54,551 bases of DNA from Pseudomonadota bacterium (GCA_015222805.1 JADFVZ010000110.1:1-54551); one strand, 5' to 3'; shown: positions 37,366-47,574, counted from the stretch's first letter. Notes: a model not told the origin generated them from the sequence alone. Program-made: numbers and translations.

Positions 37366-38517
37366 ATGGATATGCCACTGAGTGAAGAGTTAGAGTTATT
37401 GCGCGACAGTGCGAGGCGCTTTGCTGAGCAGGAAATCAGCCCGCGGGCTGATGAAATCGACCGGGATAACCTTTTCCCCCAGGACCTGTGGCGAAAATTT
37501 GGCGACATGGGTTTCCTCGGCATGTCGATTCCAGCCGAATACGGCGGTTCAGAAATGGGCTACCTGGCGCATTTGATCATGATGGAAGAAATCTCACGGG
37601 CCTCCGGCTCCGTGGGATTGTCTTATGGTGCCAACAGCAACCTGTGCCTGGATAACCTGTTTCGCAATACCAATAGCGAACAGCGCGAAAAATACATCCC
37701 TGCACTTTGCAGCGGTGAGAAAGTCGGCGCCCTGGCCATGTCAGAGCCCGGCGCAGGCTCTGATGTGGTCGGCTCCATGGCCTGCAAAGCCGAACGCCAT
37801 GGTGATACCTGGATAGCCAACGGCAGTAAAATGTGGATCACCAACGGCCCGGAGGCCGATATTCTGCTGGTATATATGCGTACCGCAGGTGCGGATGCCG
37901 GTTCCCGCTGCCTGACCGCCTTCATAGTAGAAAAAGACTTTAAAGGTTTCTCTACTGCACAGAAGCTCGACAAACTGGGAATGCGTGGTTCCAACACCTG
38001 TGAACTGGTATTTGAAGATTGTGAAATCCCGCACGCCAATGTTGTTGGTGAAGTTAACCAGGGCGTAAAAGTATTAATGAGCGGCCTCGATACTGAGCGT
38101 GTTGTGCTCAGCGGAGGTCCCCTGGGATTAATGCAGGCAGCTATGGATATTACCCTTCCCTACCTGCAACAGCGACGTCAATTTGGACGAACAATTGGAA
38201 GCTTCGGCCTGATGCAGGCCAAACTCGCAGATATGTATACTGCCATGCAAAGCTCACGGGCTTTCGCCTATCGCATAGCCGAAGACTATGACAATGGACG
38301 CAAATCGCGGATTGACCCGGCAGCCTGCCTGCTGCAGGCCTCCCGCAGTGCAGTAATGGTGGCCCTCGAAGCCATCCAGTCACTCGGGGGTAATGGTTAC
38401 ATCAATGAATACCCGACAGGCCGGATACTGCGTGACGCAAAACTCTATGAGATCGGTGCCGGCACCAATGAAATTCGGCAGATGCTGATAGGCAGGGAAT
38501 TGCTGCGCGAATTATAA
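37366..38517 (+). CDS. liuA: Isovaleryl-CoA dehydrogenase
   Basis: This FAD acyl-CoA dehydrogenase converts isovaleryl-CoA to 3-methylcrotonyl-CoA. The 383-residue protein has the FAD motifs AMSEPGAGSDV and WITNG. The catalytic Glu is in the isovaleryl-specific position, in LDTERVVLSGGPLG, while the usual C-terminal Glu position reads YEIGAGTNEIRQM. AGGA precedes the ATG, 21 bases after leucine dehydrogenase. Confidence 0.93.
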   Translation: MDMPLSEELELLRDSARRFAEQEISPRADEIDRDNLFPQDLWRKFGDMGFLGMSIPAEYGGSEMGYLAHLIMMEEISRASGSVGLSYGANSNLCLDNLFRNTNSEQREKYIPALCSGEKVGALAMSEPGAGSDVVGSMACKAERHGDTWIANGSKMWITNGPEADILLVYMRTAGADAGSRCLTAFIVEKDFKGFSTAQKLDKLGMRGSNTCELVFEDCEIPHANVVGEVNQGVKVLMSGLDTERVVLSGGPLGLMQAAMDITLPYLQQRRQFGRTIGSFGLMQAKLADMYTAMQSSRAFAYRIAEDYDNGRKSRIDPAACLLQASRSAVMVALEAIQSLGGNGYINEYPTGRILRDAKLYEIGAGTNEIRQMLIGRELLREL

Positions 38518-38573
38518 GGCCAGTCATACAAACCGATAATTTTTAATCCACCAACAATTTTAGGAGAGCCGCC

Positions 38574-39752
38574 GTGGGCGCAGAAAAAATCGTTATTACC
38601 GGAGCCAAACGAACTCCGATAGGGTCATTCCAGGGGCAATTTTCTGGAGTTGCAACACCTTTACTTGGCGCCGCGGCAATCAAGGCCGCCTGTGAGCAGG
38701 CCAATATCGATACACAATCGGTTGATGAAGTTATCATCGGCTGCGTACTGCCGGCCGGTCTTGGCCAGGCACCTGCACGCCAGGCAGCCCTGGCTGCTGA
38801 TTTACCACTCAGTGCCGGCAGCACAACCATCAATAAGGTCTGCGGTTCCGGTATGAAAGCCGTTATGCTGGCGCACGACCTGATCCTGGCCGGCAGCGCA
38901 ACAACAATTATCGCCGGCGGTATGGAGTCGATGACCGATGCTCCCTACCTGCTACCGAAAGCACGTGGTGGCTACCGTATGGGCCATGGCCAGGTACTCG
39001 ATCATATGTTCCTTGACGGATTGCAAAACCCGTATGACAACCAGATGATGGGTGTGTTTGCCGAAAGCTGTGCAGATAAATACAACTTCAGTCGCGAGGA
39101 GCAGGATGAATTTTCCGCCACCTCGGTTACTCGTGCCATGACCGCGATGCAGTCCGGCGAGTTTGCCGCTGAAATTACGCCAGTCAGCGTTAAAACACGT
39201 CGCGGCGAAAACATTGTTGAGCAAGATGAAGAACCGCCTCGCTGCAACCTGGATAAGATCCCTGCACTGCGTCCGGCATTCCGCAAGGATGGTACCGTAA
39301 CAGCTGCCAATGCTTCAAAAATATCTGATGGCGCGGCTGCGCTGGTGGTAATGAGCGAATCAGCAGCTCAGGCCTCGGGTGCAGCAGTGCTGGCAACCAT
39401 TATTGCCCATACCACCCACTCCCAGGAACCGGAATGGTTTACTACCGCACCGGTTGGCGCCATCCGCAAACTGCTGGATAAAACCGGTTGGTCAGTTGAT
39501 GAGGTGGACCTGTTTGAAGTCAATGAGGCCTTTGCTGTAGTAACCATGGCCGCAATACGCGATCTAAATCTTGATCCGGCAAAAGTGAATGTAAACGGTG
39601 GTGCCTGTGCCCTGGGCCATCCGATCGGCGCCTCCGGTGCCCGCCTGATTGTGAGTTTGATCAATGCCCTGCAGCAACGCGGACTCAAGCGTGGTATTGC
39701 CAGCCTGTGCATCGGCGGTGGTGAAGCCACTGCGATTGCAATCGAGGTATAG
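38574..39752 (+). CDS. Acetyl-CoA C-acetyltransferase (thiolase)
   Basis: This 392-residue thiolase has the nucleophilic Cys in INKVCGSGMKAVM, NEAFAVVTMAA, and the second Cys in GGACALGHPIGASGAR. It splits acetoacetyl-CoA, the end product of leucine breakdown, or 2-methylacetoacetyl-CoA from isoleucine; in reverse it would make acetoacetyl-CoA for HMG-CoA. It starts with GTG, preceded by AGGAG seven bases upstream. Confidence 0.93.
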   Translation: MGAEKIVITGAKRTPIGSFQGQFSGVATPLLGAAAIKAACEQANIDTQSVDEVIIGCVLPAGLGQAPARQAALAADLPLSAGSTTINKVCGSGMKAVMLAHDLILAGSATTIIAGGMESMTDAPYLLPKARGGYRMGHGQVLDHMFLDGLQNPYDNQMMGVFAESCADKYNFSREEQDEFSATSVTRAMTAMQSGEFAAEITPVSVKTRRGENIVEQDEEPPRCNLDKIPALRPAFRKDGTVTAANASKISDGAAALVVMSESAAQASGAAVLATIIAHTTHSQEPEWFTTAPVGAIRKLLDKTGWSVDEVDLFEVNEAFAVVTMAAIRDLNLDPAKVNVNGGACALGHPIGASGARLIVSLINALQQRGLKRGIASLCIGGGEATAIAIEV

Positions 39753-39822
39753 CCGGCTGTTCCTGGTTACGCATGATATGATTTCTGCTTAACCCTCACT
39801 TAGCCAGCAGATAAAATAAACC

Positions 39823-41430
39823 ATGGCAATAATCAAAACCCAGGTTCAGCCCGATAGCGAGGATTTCCTCGCTAATTACGACAATATTGAAGCACTGGTA
39901 TTTCAATTAAACCAGCGCCTGCAGGAAACTGCCCTGGGCGGTAGTGAAAAAGCGCGTGAAAAACACCTGGCCCGGGGCAAACTGCTGCCACGTGAGCGTA
40001 TCAATCGTTTACTTGATCCCGGCAGTCCCTTTCTTGAGTTATCTCCACTTGCCGCTGCCGGAATGTATAACGATGCAGCCCCGGCAGCCGGAATTATTAC
40101 CGGTATTGGCCGGGTCAGCGGCCAGGAAGTTGTCATCGTTGCCAATGACGCCACCGTTAAGGGTGGTACGTACTTTCCATTGACAGTAAAAAAACACCTG
40201 CGTGCCCAGGAAATTGCCACGGAAAATAACCTGCCGTGCATCTATCTGGTCGATTCAGGCGGGGCCTTCTTGCCGGAGCAGGATAATGTCTTCCCGGACC
40301 GCGATCACTTCGGTAGAATTTTTTACAACCAGGCACGCATGTCAGCACAGAATATTCCGCAAATCGCCATTGTGATGGGTTCCTGTACTGCTGGCGGCGC
40401 CTATGTGCCGGCAATGAGTGATGAATCTATCATTGTTAATAAGCAAGGCACCATCTTCCTCGGCGGCCCACCTCTGGTAAAAGCCGCAACCGGTGAAGTA
40501 GTCGATGCCGAAAGCCTGGGGGGTGCGGATGTACATACCCGTCTGTCGGGAGTAGCCGATCACCTGGCTGAAAATGATGAACACGCATTAGAACTGGCGC
40601 GCGAGGCGATCGCCAACCTCAATCGAATAAAACCCCAACAGCTGCAGCTGGAAACCGCAGAACCACCTGCCTACCCGGCCGATGAGCTCTACGGCCTGCT
40701 GCCGCGTGACAGTCGCTTTCCGATTGATGTACACGAAATAATCGCCCGCCTTGTTGATGCATCCTCGTTACATGAATTTAAAGCCCGCTATGGAAAAACC
40801 CTGGTCTGTGGCTTTGCCCGCCTGGAAGGCATGCCTGTTGGTATTATTGCTAATAATGGTATTTTATTTTCCGAATCGGCGCTCAAGGGCACCCACTTCA
40901 TAGAGCTTTGCAATCAACGCAATATCCCCTTGATATTCTTACAGAACATCACCGGCTTTATGGTCGGAAAACAGTATGAAAACGCTGGAATAGCAAAAGA
41001 CGGGGCAAAAATGGTAACCGCCGTTGCCTGCAGCCATGTACCCAAATTCACTGTGGTAATCGGTGGTTCTTTCGGTGCCGGCAACTACGCGATGTGCGGC
41101 CGTGCATATCAACCCAGAATGCTATGGATGTGGCCAAATGCACGGATTTCCGTAATGGGAGGCGAACAGGCCGCATCGGTACTGGCCACTGTTAAGCGGG
41201 ATGTGCTCGAAGCAGCTGGAAAAGACTGGGACACAGAAGAAGAAAGTAGTTTCCGTGAGGGAATAAAACAGCAATACGAAGACCAGGGCAACCCCTACTA
41301 TGCCAGTGCACGCCTCTGGGATGATGGCATTATTGATCCTGTAGATACACGCAGGATCCTGGCACTGGCACTTTCAGCCGCCCTAAATGCAGAAATTAAA
41401 CAGACGCCAACCGGTGTCTACCGCATGTAA
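39823..41430 (+). CDS. liuB: Methylcrotonyl-CoA carboxylase, carboxyltransferase (beta) subunit
   Basis: This 535-residue acyl-CoA carboxyltransferase transfers CO2 from biotin to 3-methylcrotonyl-CoA. The stretch [31 protein letters not shown] and the oxyanion glycines in [16 protein letters not shown] and [16 protein letters not shown] match MCC beta closely, setting it apart from propionyl-CoA carboxylase. It works with the biotin-carrying alpha subunit two genes downstream. Confidence 0.95.
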   Translation: MAIIKTQVQPDSEDFLANYDNIEALVFQLNQRLQETALGGSEKAREKHLARGKLLPRERINRLLDPGSPFLELSPLAAAGMYNDAAPAAGIITGIGRVSGQEVVIVANDATVKGGTYFPLTVKKHLRAQEIATENNLPCIYLVDSGGAFLPEQDNVFPDRDHFGRIFYNQARMSAQNIPQIAIVMGSCTAGGAYVPAMSDESIIVNKQGTIFLGGPPLVKAATGEVVDAESLGGADVHTRLSGVADHLAENDEHALELAREAIANLNRIKPQQLQLETAEPPAYPADELYGLLPRDSRFPIDVHEIIARLVDASSLHEFKARYGKTLVCGFARLEGMPVGIIANNGILFSESALKGTHFIELCNQRNIPLIFLQNITGFMVGKQYENAGIAKDGAKMVTAVACSHVPKFTVVIGGSFGAGNYAMCGRAYQPRMLWMWPNARISVMGGEQAASVLATVKRDVLEAAGKDWDTEEESSFREGIKQQYEDQGNPYYASARLWDDGIIDPVDTRRILALALSAALNAEIKQTPTGVYRM

Positions 41431-41473
41431 TTTGCCGGTGTAAACCGCACAGAACCAGATAAAGGAATTCTAC

Positions 41474-42271
41474 ATGAGTCAGGTTATACACCAGCAAAGG
41501 GATAAACATGGAGTTGTCACCCTGACACTCAACCGCCCTGCAGTCCATAATGCCTTCAATGCGGAACTGATCTCTGCACTAACATCCAGCCTGCTCATGC
41601 TGGGCCAGGACACTAACCTCCGTGCGGTAGTAATTACGGGAGCGGAAAAAGCTTTTTCCGCGGGTGCAGATATAAATGAAATGCATGCGGGGATTAGCGC
41701 CAGCGATGCTGAAAACCAACAGCAGGCAATGGCATTGGCTGTTCTTCTGCGAACCCTGAATTACTTTCCCAAACCTACCCTGGCCAAAGTGAATGGAGCC
41801 GCCTTTGGCGGTGGTGTCGGCCTGATTTCATGCTGCGATATTGCGATTGCCGCTGATCACTGCAAATTCGGCCTCACTGAAACCCGACTGGGTCTTGTTC
41901 CCGCAGTTATTTCACCCTATGTAATCAGGCGGATAGGTGAACCTGCTGCACGCCGTTACTTTCTCAATGGCGACCGTTTTGATGCTACAGAAGCTCGCAG
42001 GATCGGACTAATACATGAAACTTGCACTGCAAAATCACTTGAAGACAGCGTATCCATTGAGTTAAATAAAATACTTGCGAGCGGACCTATAGCCAGTATT
42101 TTTGCCAAACAACTGGTCTTTGCCATCAGCGGCAGCGACCAGGAAAAACAAAAACGCCTGGATGAAAACACCACGGCAATGATTGCGCGCCTGCGCACAT
42201 CAGATGAAGGCCAGGAGGGATTGCAGGCTTTCCTGAATAAACGCCGACCTGCCTGGCAGCCTAAAAAATGA
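41474..42271 (+). CDS. liuC: Methylglutaconyl-CoA hydratase (enoyl-CoA hydratase family)
   Basis: This 265-residue crotonase-fold protein has the CoA-binding AFSAGADINEM and the active-site region GAAFGGGVGLISCCDIAIA. Position between the two methylcrotonyl-CoA carboxylase subunits identifies its step: hydration of 3-methylglutaconyl-CoA to HMG-CoA. AAAGGA precedes the ATG. Its end overlaps the alpha subunit gene as ATGA. Confidence 0.9.
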   Translation: MSQVIHQQRDKHGVVTLTLNRPAVHNAFNAELISALTSSLLMLGQDTNLRAVVITGAEKAFSAGADINEMHAGISASDAENQQQAMALAVLLRTLNYFPKPTLAKVNGAAFGGGVGLISCCDIAIAADHCKFGLTETRLGLVPAVISPYVIRRIGEPAARRYFLNGDRFDATEARRIGLIHETCTAKSLEDSVSIELNKILASGPIASIFAKQLVFAISGSDQEKQKRLDENTTAMIARLRTSDEGQEGLQAFLNKRRPAWQPKK

Positions 42272-44274
42272 ACAAAAGCATCAACAGCATCCTTATTGCT
42301 AACCGGGGAGAAATTGCCTGTCGGGTCATACGCAGTTGTAAAAAACTGGGTATCCGCTCGATTGCTGTGTATTCAAAAGCCGATCGTAATGCACAGCATG
42401 TCAAACTTGCGGATCAGGCTGTTTTTATCGGCGCAGCCAGTGCAGCCGAGTCTTACCTGGATATTAATAAGATTATCCAGGCTGCAAAGAACAGTAATGC
42501 GGATGCCATCCATCCGGGATATGGCTTTCTTTCTGAAAATGCCGATTTTGCCCGTCAACTTGAAAACGAAGGCCTGGTTTTTATTGGTCCTTCAGCAACT
42601 GTCCTCGCACTGATGGCATCAAAAGCAGCGGCAAAATCTGCCATGGAAAAGGCATCTGTTGCCTGCGTTCCCGGTTATCACGGAGAACTTCAGGATGATA
42701 AAACCCTGATCGAAGCTGCTGGGCAGGTAGGCTATCCGTTGTTGATCAAAGCTAGTGCGGGTGGCGGCGGCAAAGGCATGCGGATCGCCCACAGCAGTGC
42801 AGAATTCGAGGAAGCACTGGCGGCCACACGCCGCGAAGCCCTGCGAGCCTTCGCTGACGACCAGGTTATCCTGGAGCGTTATATCGAAAACCCGCGGCAT
42901 ATAGAGGTACAGGTTTTTGCAGATCAGCAGGGTAATGTTGTGCACCTGTATGAACGTGATTGTTCCAGCCAGCGACGCTACCAGAAAGTCATTGAGGAAA
43001 CACCTGCACCCAACCTGGATAAGACGATTCGTAACGCCATGTTTACGGCGGCTGTAGAAGCCGCAGCGGCGGTTAAATACAGTGGCGCGGGCACCATTGA
43101 GTTTATACTTGCTGAAACCGGTGATTTCTGGTTTATGGAAATGAATACCCGCCTGCAGGTTGAGCATCCTGTAACCGAAATGCTGACCGGAATTGACCTG
43201 GTTGAGTGGCAAATCAGGGTGGCTGCAGGAGATGCCCTGCCCCTGTCCCAGGAAGAAATAAAGGCCAACGGCCATGCGATTGAAGTACGTCTTTATGCCG
43301 AAGATCCTGATAATGGATTCCTCCCGGCAGCTGGTTTGATCAAAACCCTGGTGCAGCCGGATAACACCAGCTCTACACGATTTGACTCCGGCATCATCGG
43401 CGGCGATCGCATTACAGTTCACTACGACCCGATGATTGCCAAGCTGATTGTGCATGCGGAGAATCGAAATACTGCTATTGACCGCATCCGTGAGGCTTTA
43501 ACCATGACCTGGGTCGATGGCCTCAGTAACAACCTGGATTTCCTCCAGCGCCTGCTGTCATCCAGGCCTTTTGTGGAAGGGACGATTAATACCGCCTGGA
43601 TAGACCAGAACTTAAGCGAGTTGCTTATCCATCAGGATACCGCCAGGGAACTTATGCTGGCTGCAGCTGCCGTGCTTATGCAGCAGGACTGGCAAGCAGC
43701 CCAAGCTCCTGCCAGCCCCTGGAACACCACCGATAACTGGCGGATGGGTAAAACCAGCGACCGCCGGGTACTACTGGAATATAAGGGTGAAACCCATGCT
43801 ATCCATGCATCCGGGACCGCTGGTAACTATACAATCACAACAGGCTCCGCTGAAAAACCTTCAAGTATTTCTTGTCAGCTGGAAAGAAGTTCAAGCAACA
43901 GGTTTTATTTTTCTGCAGGCATTGACAAGCAGAATTTTGAACGCGTCCTGTATTGCCATGGAAGCAGGTTCTGCCTGGTAGCAGCAACCCAGCGCACCAG
44001 TTTCACCCGCCTGGGTTGGCAATCAGCTACAGATCATGCCCTGATCGGCAGTGGCAAAATTATTGCCCCTATGCCGGGTAATATTATTGAAATCAAAGTC
44101 CGGGCTGGTGACAGTGTCAACAAAGGCGATGTGCTAGTCATAATGGAGGCCATGAAGATGGAGCTTTCCCTGCGGGCTGAAATTTCTGGTGAAATTATTT
44201 CTGTAATCGATCAAAGCACAGGTTTTGTGAATGCAGACACCCTGCTTGTTGAACTGGAGGCCACTAAGGCATGA
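42268..44274 (+). CDS. liuD: Methylcrotonyl-CoA carboxylase, biotin carboxylase (alpha) subunit
   Basis: This 668-residue protein combines a biotin carboxylase (IANRGEIACRVIRSCKKLGI; ATP-grasp glycine loop KASAGGGGKGMRIA; MNTRLQVEHPVTE) with a C-terminal biotinyl domain bearing VIMEAMKME, Lys630 being the biotin site. A middle BT-like region links the two. It starts within the hydratase stop and ends within the lyase start, both ATGA overlaps, so expression is tightly coupled. Confidence 0.95.
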   Translation: MNKSINSILIANRGEIACRVIRSCKKLGIRSIAVYSKADRNAQHVKLADQAVFIGAASAAESYLDINKIIQAAKNSNADAIHPGYGFLSENADFARQLENEGLVFIGPSATVLALMASKAAAKSAMEKASVACVPGYHGELQDDKTLIEAAGQVGYPLLIKASAGGGGKGMRIAHSSAEFEEALAATRREALRAFADDQVILERYIENPRHIEVQVFADQQGNVVHLYERDCSSQRRYQKVIEETPAPNLDKTIRNAMFTAAVEAAAAVKYSGAGTIEFILAETGDFWFMEMNTRLQVEHPVTEMLTGIDLVEWQIRVAAGDALPLSQEEIKANGHAIEVRLYAEDPDNGFLPAAGLIKTLVQPDNTSSTRFDSGIIGGDRITVHYDPMIAKLIVHAENRNTAIDRIREALTMTWVDGLSNNLDFLQRLLSSRPFVEGTINTAWIDQNLSELLIHQDTARELMLAAAAVLMQQDWQAAQAPASPWNTTDNWRMGKTSDRRVLLEYKGETHAIHASGTAGNYTITTGSAEKPSSISCQLERSSSNRFYFSAGIDKQNFERVLYCHGSRFCLVAATQRTSFTRLGWQSATDHALIGSGKIIAPMPGNIIEIKVRAGDSVNKGDVLVIMEAMKMELSLRAEISGEIISVIDQSTGFVNADTLLVELEATKA

Positions 44275-45179
44275 GCACCTACCCTGACTACCCGGAAAGA
44301 GTCACTGTTGTAGAAGTTGGATTGCGTGACGGTTTGCAAAATGAGCGCCAGGTCATTCCCATGGGTGTGAAGCAGTCGTTGCTGCACCGACTGGAAAGAA
44401 CCGGTCTGAAAACCATTGAGTTAACCGGTTTTGTGCACCCTTTATGGGTTCCTCAATTAGCTGACGCTGAACAAATGCTGGCTGAACATAAACCTGTAAA
44501 GGGTATCCGCTACCCGGTGCTGGTACCGAATTTAACTGGCATGCAGCGGGCTTTATCGGCCGGGGCAAGCGAAATCGCCCTGTTCACCGCAGCTTCAGAG
44601 GGCTTCAATCAAAAAAACATTAACTGCAGTATTGAAGAATCACTGCAACGATCCACCCCGGTTATTGAGCTGGCTAAAGCAAACAATATGCGGGTACGCG
44701 GATACATTTCCTGTGTGCTGGGCTGCCCAATAGAAGGCAAGATTGAAGTATCCGAAGTCGTCCGGGTTGCAGAGCGTTTATATGCAATGGGTTGTGACGA
44801 GATTTCACTCGGCGACACCATTGGTGTAGGCACAGCCCTTAAAGCCCGGCAGATGCTTGAGGCAGTGGCGGCTAATATTCCGATGCAGCAACTGGCCGTG
44901 CATTTCCACGATACCAATGGACAGGCGCTGGCGAATATCCTGGCCTGCCTTGAGGCCGGTGTACAGGTAGTAGACTCCAGTGTTGCCGGCCTCGGCGGAT
45001 GCCCGTACGCCCCCGGCGCAACCGGGAATATAGCGACTGAAGATGTCGTCTATATGCTTCAGGGCATGGGTATAGAAACGGGAATTAACCTTGATGCCCT
45101 GGTGGCAGCCGGTCGCTTTATCTCCGGTGCCCTTGGCCGAACAAATGCCAGCGCGGTTGGCCGCGCATGGAAACTATAA
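44271..45179 (+). CDS. liuE: Hydroxymethylglutaryl-CoA lyase
   Basis: This 302-residue TIM-barrel enzyme cleaves HMG-CoA to acetyl-CoA and acetoacetate. Visible are the metal/catalytic start EVGLRDGLQNE, FTAASEGFNQKNINCSIEES, the metal-binding histidines in HFHDTNGQALAN, and the mobile active-site loop GLGGCPYAPGATGN with the catalytic Cys. Overlaps the carboxylase alpha gene. Confidence 0.95.
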   Translation: MSTYPDYPERVTVVEVGLRDGLQNERQVIPMGVKQSLLHRLERTGLKTIELTGFVHPLWVPQLADAEQMLAEHKPVKGIRYPVLVPNLTGMQRALSAGASEIALFTAASEGFNQKNINCSIEESLQRSTPVIELAKANNMRVRGYISCVLGCPIEGKIEVSEVVRVAERLYAMGCDEISLGDTIGVGTALKARQMLEAVAANIPMQQLAVHFHDTNGQALANILACLEAGVQVVDSSVAGLGGCPYAPGATGNIATEDVVYMLQGMGIETGINLDALVAAGRFISGALGRTNASAVGRAWKL

Positions 45180-45198
45180 AACAGAAGAGAAAATAATT

Positions 45199-45966
45199 AT
45201 GAAAAACCAGATTGACAAAGCGGTCATAACAGGCGGAGCATCAGGACTTGGATTCGCTGTGGCCGAAAAAATTATTGCAGGTGGTGGACTAGTCTGCCTG
45301 CTGGATATAAACGACGAGCGCGGTCAGATAGCCGTGAAAGAACTGGGTGAAAATGCTACCTACATCAACACTGATGTTAGCTCCGAAGACCATGTAAATA
45401 CAGCAATCGCGTCTGCAAAGCAGAAAATGCAGGGGATAAATATCCTGGTGAACTGTGCCGGCATCCTCGGTTCCGGCCGGGTACTGGGGCGGGAAGCGCC
45501 CATGCCGTTGGACAACTTTCGACGCACCATTGAAGTCAACCTGATTGGCAGTTTTAATGTTTCCAAGAGTGCGGCATCGGTGATGACCACAAACGAGGCC
45601 GATGAAGATGGCCAGCGTGGAGTAATTATCAACACTGCATCAATCGCAGCTTATGAAGGCCAGGTCGGCCAGGCAGCATATTCTGCCTCCAAAGGCGGCA
45701 TTGTAGGTATGACGTTACCCATGGCACGTGAATTCACCCGCTTCGGCATCCGTGTTATGACGGTTGCCCCCGGGGTTTTCCGCACACCAATGATTGATAA
45801 TGCCCCCCAGGAAGTCCAGGATGCATTGGGAGCAGCAGTACCCTTCCCCAGCCGTTTAGGCAATCCGAAAGAATTTGCTGACCTGGTCACACATATCATA
45901 GATAATCATTACTTGAATGGCAGCACCATCCGCCTGGACGGCGCAATACGACTGGCTCCAAAATAA
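45199..45966 (+). CDS. SDR 3-hydroxyacyl-CoA dehydrogenase, HSD10-like
   Basis: This 255-residue short-chain dehydrogenase has TGGASGLG for NAD, NCAG, and YSASK as the catalytic Tyr/Lys. The ending DNHYLNGSTIRLDGAIRLAPK is the pattern of the type II 3-hydroxyacyl-CoA dehydrogenases (HSD17B10-like), which oxidise 2-methyl-3-hydroxybutyryl-CoA in isoleucine breakdown. The ATG at 45199 is preceded by GAAGAGA; a longer frame starting in the lyase gene is not needed. With the thiolase it would extend the operon to isoleucine. Confidence 0.88.
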   Translation: MKNQIDKAVITGGASGLGFAVAEKIIAGGGLVCLLDINDERGQIAVKELGENATYINTDVSSEDHVNTAIASAKQKMQGINILVNCAGILGSGRVLGREAPMPLDNFRRTIEVNLIGSFNVSKSAASVMTTNEADEDGQRGVIINTASIAAYEGQVGQAAYSASKGGIVGMTLPMAREFTRFGIRVMTVAPGVFRTPMIDNAPQEVQDALGAAVPFPSRLGNPKEFADLVTHIIDNHYLNGSTIRLDGAIRLAPK

Positions 45967-46001
45967 ACACAAATACCAGCAATACAATCGGGAATAAAAT
46001 A

Positions 46002-46409
46002 ATGAACACATTTGCAGGCATCCGCGAAATTATCAAAAACGATAATGAACTGGTTCACGATGAACCTTTCATTGTTGGCTTTGAGTACCAGATAAAAGAA
46101 ACAAATCGGCGCCAGAGCATCTTCCTTGCTGAAATAAAAGATGACAATGATTTACGCTATCTGCGCATTGAAACCACAGTAATCCCACTGGATCACTATG
46201 ATGCTGAGAAATGCCTGCGAATCAACGAGAAGCTGCGCATTGGCTATCTTGCCGTGGGTGACTTAGGTGGATCGCCATATATCAAAATGTGCCACAACAT
46301 CCCCTATTCCAACCTGAATATGGAAGAGGTTGAGCGGGCTATTAGCTATATCGCCCGCCTGGCAGATGATTTTGAATTTGAATTTGAAGACGGTGCGGAT
46401 ATTTTCTAG
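46002..46409 (+). CDS. YbjN-like protein of unknown function
   Basis: This 135-residue acidic, soluble protein has alternating strand and helix blocks (LRYLRIETTVIPL, LRIGYLAVGDLGGSPYIKMCHNIPYSNLN, EEVERAISYIARLADDFE) like the YbjN/type III chaperone-like fold. No catalytic motif is seen. It is the last plus-strand gene after the leucine operon, 36 bases downstream, so it may be co-transcribed. Similarity to YbjN is tentative. Confidence 0.6.
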   Translation: MNTFAGIREIIKNDNELVHDEPFIVGFEYQIKETNRRQSIFLAEIKDDNDLRYLRIETTVIPLDHYDAEKCLRINEKLRIGYLAVGDLGGSPYIKMCHNIPYSNLNMEEVERAISYIARLADDFEFEFEDGADIF

Positions 46410-46416
46410 GAAAAAA

Positions 46417-46485
46417 GGGGTCGGACTCAAATGCGCTGAAGCTCTGAGAAGTAACCATCAATGAGTCGCATTTGAATCCGACCCC
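46417..46485. repeat. REP-like imperfect palindrome
   Basis: Two 19-base arms, GGGGTCGGACTCAAATGCG (46417-46435) and the inverted match at 46467-46485, differ at one base and flank a 31-base loop. The GGGGTCGGA-type end resembles the tips of REP elements mobilised by IS200-like TnpA(REP) transposases. It sits between convergent genes, a typical REP location, and could also stop transcription. No transposase is present in the window. Confidence 0.7.
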
Positions 46486-46515
46486 AACGCGGGCGACCAC
46501 GTAGTTACGAATTTT

Positions 46516-47397
46516 TTAGTGATTTCGGATAATCATCTGTTCTGCCAGGTCACGCAGCATATCCGCCGAATCATCAAAATGTTCCAGTGCGATAATGGCA
46601 CGTTCGTATAGTTGCCCCGTGCGTGCGTGGGCTTCATCAATACCAAAGCGTGCAGGCCAGGAGGCTTTATCAAGACCGGCATCTGAACCCTGCGGCTTAC
46701 CCATCACCGCAGTATCACCGGTTACATCGAGGACATCATCACGAATCTGAAAAGCCAGGCCGATTGCCCTGGCGAAATCTGACAGTGACTGGCATTTTGA
46801 TTCAGGCAGGTTTTCAGCATAGGCTGTCGGTAGTAAAGTGCTGGCACCAATCAGCGCGCCTGTTTTTAGTTGCAGCATTTCTTCCAGCTGCTCCTGTCCG
46901 GGCCGCTTACCTTCAAAGGAAATATCCAGTGCCTGCCCCCTCACCATATCCATGGCAGCTTTGGAAAGTATCTGTAAGGCCTGTATTTTACTACTGTTGG
47001 CCACATCCATTTGCCTGACCAGCAAATCAAAAGCCAGTGTCTGCAGCGCATCACCGGCGAGAATCGCTGTGGCTTCATCAAAAGCCATATGAACGGTAGG
47101 CTGGCCACGGCGCAGATCATCATCATCCATTGCAGGCAAGTCATCATGGATCAGTGAATAACAATGAATTAGTTCAACGGCGAGGGCAGCCTGGTCCAGT
47201 TTTTCAGCTTCTACACCCAGGGCCCGACCGGATGCATAAACCAGTAACGGCCGCAGACGTTTGCCAGCGGAAAGTGCTGAGTAGCGCATGGCCGCATCCA
47301 GGGAAATGCCCGTTTTCGAAGTTGTAGAACACGGTAAAACCTGTTTTAAAAGGTCATTTAGGCGTAGCCGGTAGTGGCGTTTAAAATTATCAGGCAT
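46516..47397 (-). CDS. ispA: Polyprenyl diphosphate synthase, farnesyl type (IspA)
   Basis: This trans-prenyltransferase adds isopentenyl diphosphate units to make farnesyl (or geranylgeranyl) diphosphate. The first Asp-rich motif is in LIHDDLPAMDDDDLRRGQPT and the second in FQIRDDVLDVTGD, with SAGKRLRPLLVYASG near the start. The ATG at 47397 gives 293 residues, close to E. coli IspA; the longer reading starts with TTG and lacks a ribosome site. No dxs or xseB is next to it, unlike the common xseB-ispA-dxs order. Confidence 0.9.
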   Translation of the reverse strand: MPDNFKRHYRLRLNDLLKQVLPCSTTSKTGISLDAAMRYSALSAGKRLRPLLVYASGRALGVEAEKLDQAALAVELIHCYSLIHDDLPAMDDDDLRRGQPTVHMAFDEATAILAGDALQTLAFDLLVRQMDVANSSKIQALQILSKAAMDMVRGQALDISFEGKRPGQEQLEEMLQLKTGALIGASTLLPTAYAENLPESKCQSLSDFARAIGLAFQIRDDVLDVTGDTAVMGKPQGSDAGLDKASWPARFGIDEAHARTGQLYERAIIALEHFDDSADMLRDLAEQMIIRNH

Positions 47398-47574
47398 CCC
47401 GGAAGTCATCTCAATAATAGTGACTGGTATTTTACCTTCAAAACGATCACCGGTGACCAATTAAAATACCTGTATTGGAAAAATTCCCGCTGATACAACG
47501 ACGGCCAGGTTCATATTGGCAACTTTACTTTCGATATCACTCGCACCTCGCATGGCTTTGAAAGCTGCCAGATT

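Noticed and set aside
42619-43455. 278-residue open frame on the minus strand opposite the biotin carboxylase
   Set aside because: Cys- and His-rich shadow of a strongly conserved gene with no recognisable motif.
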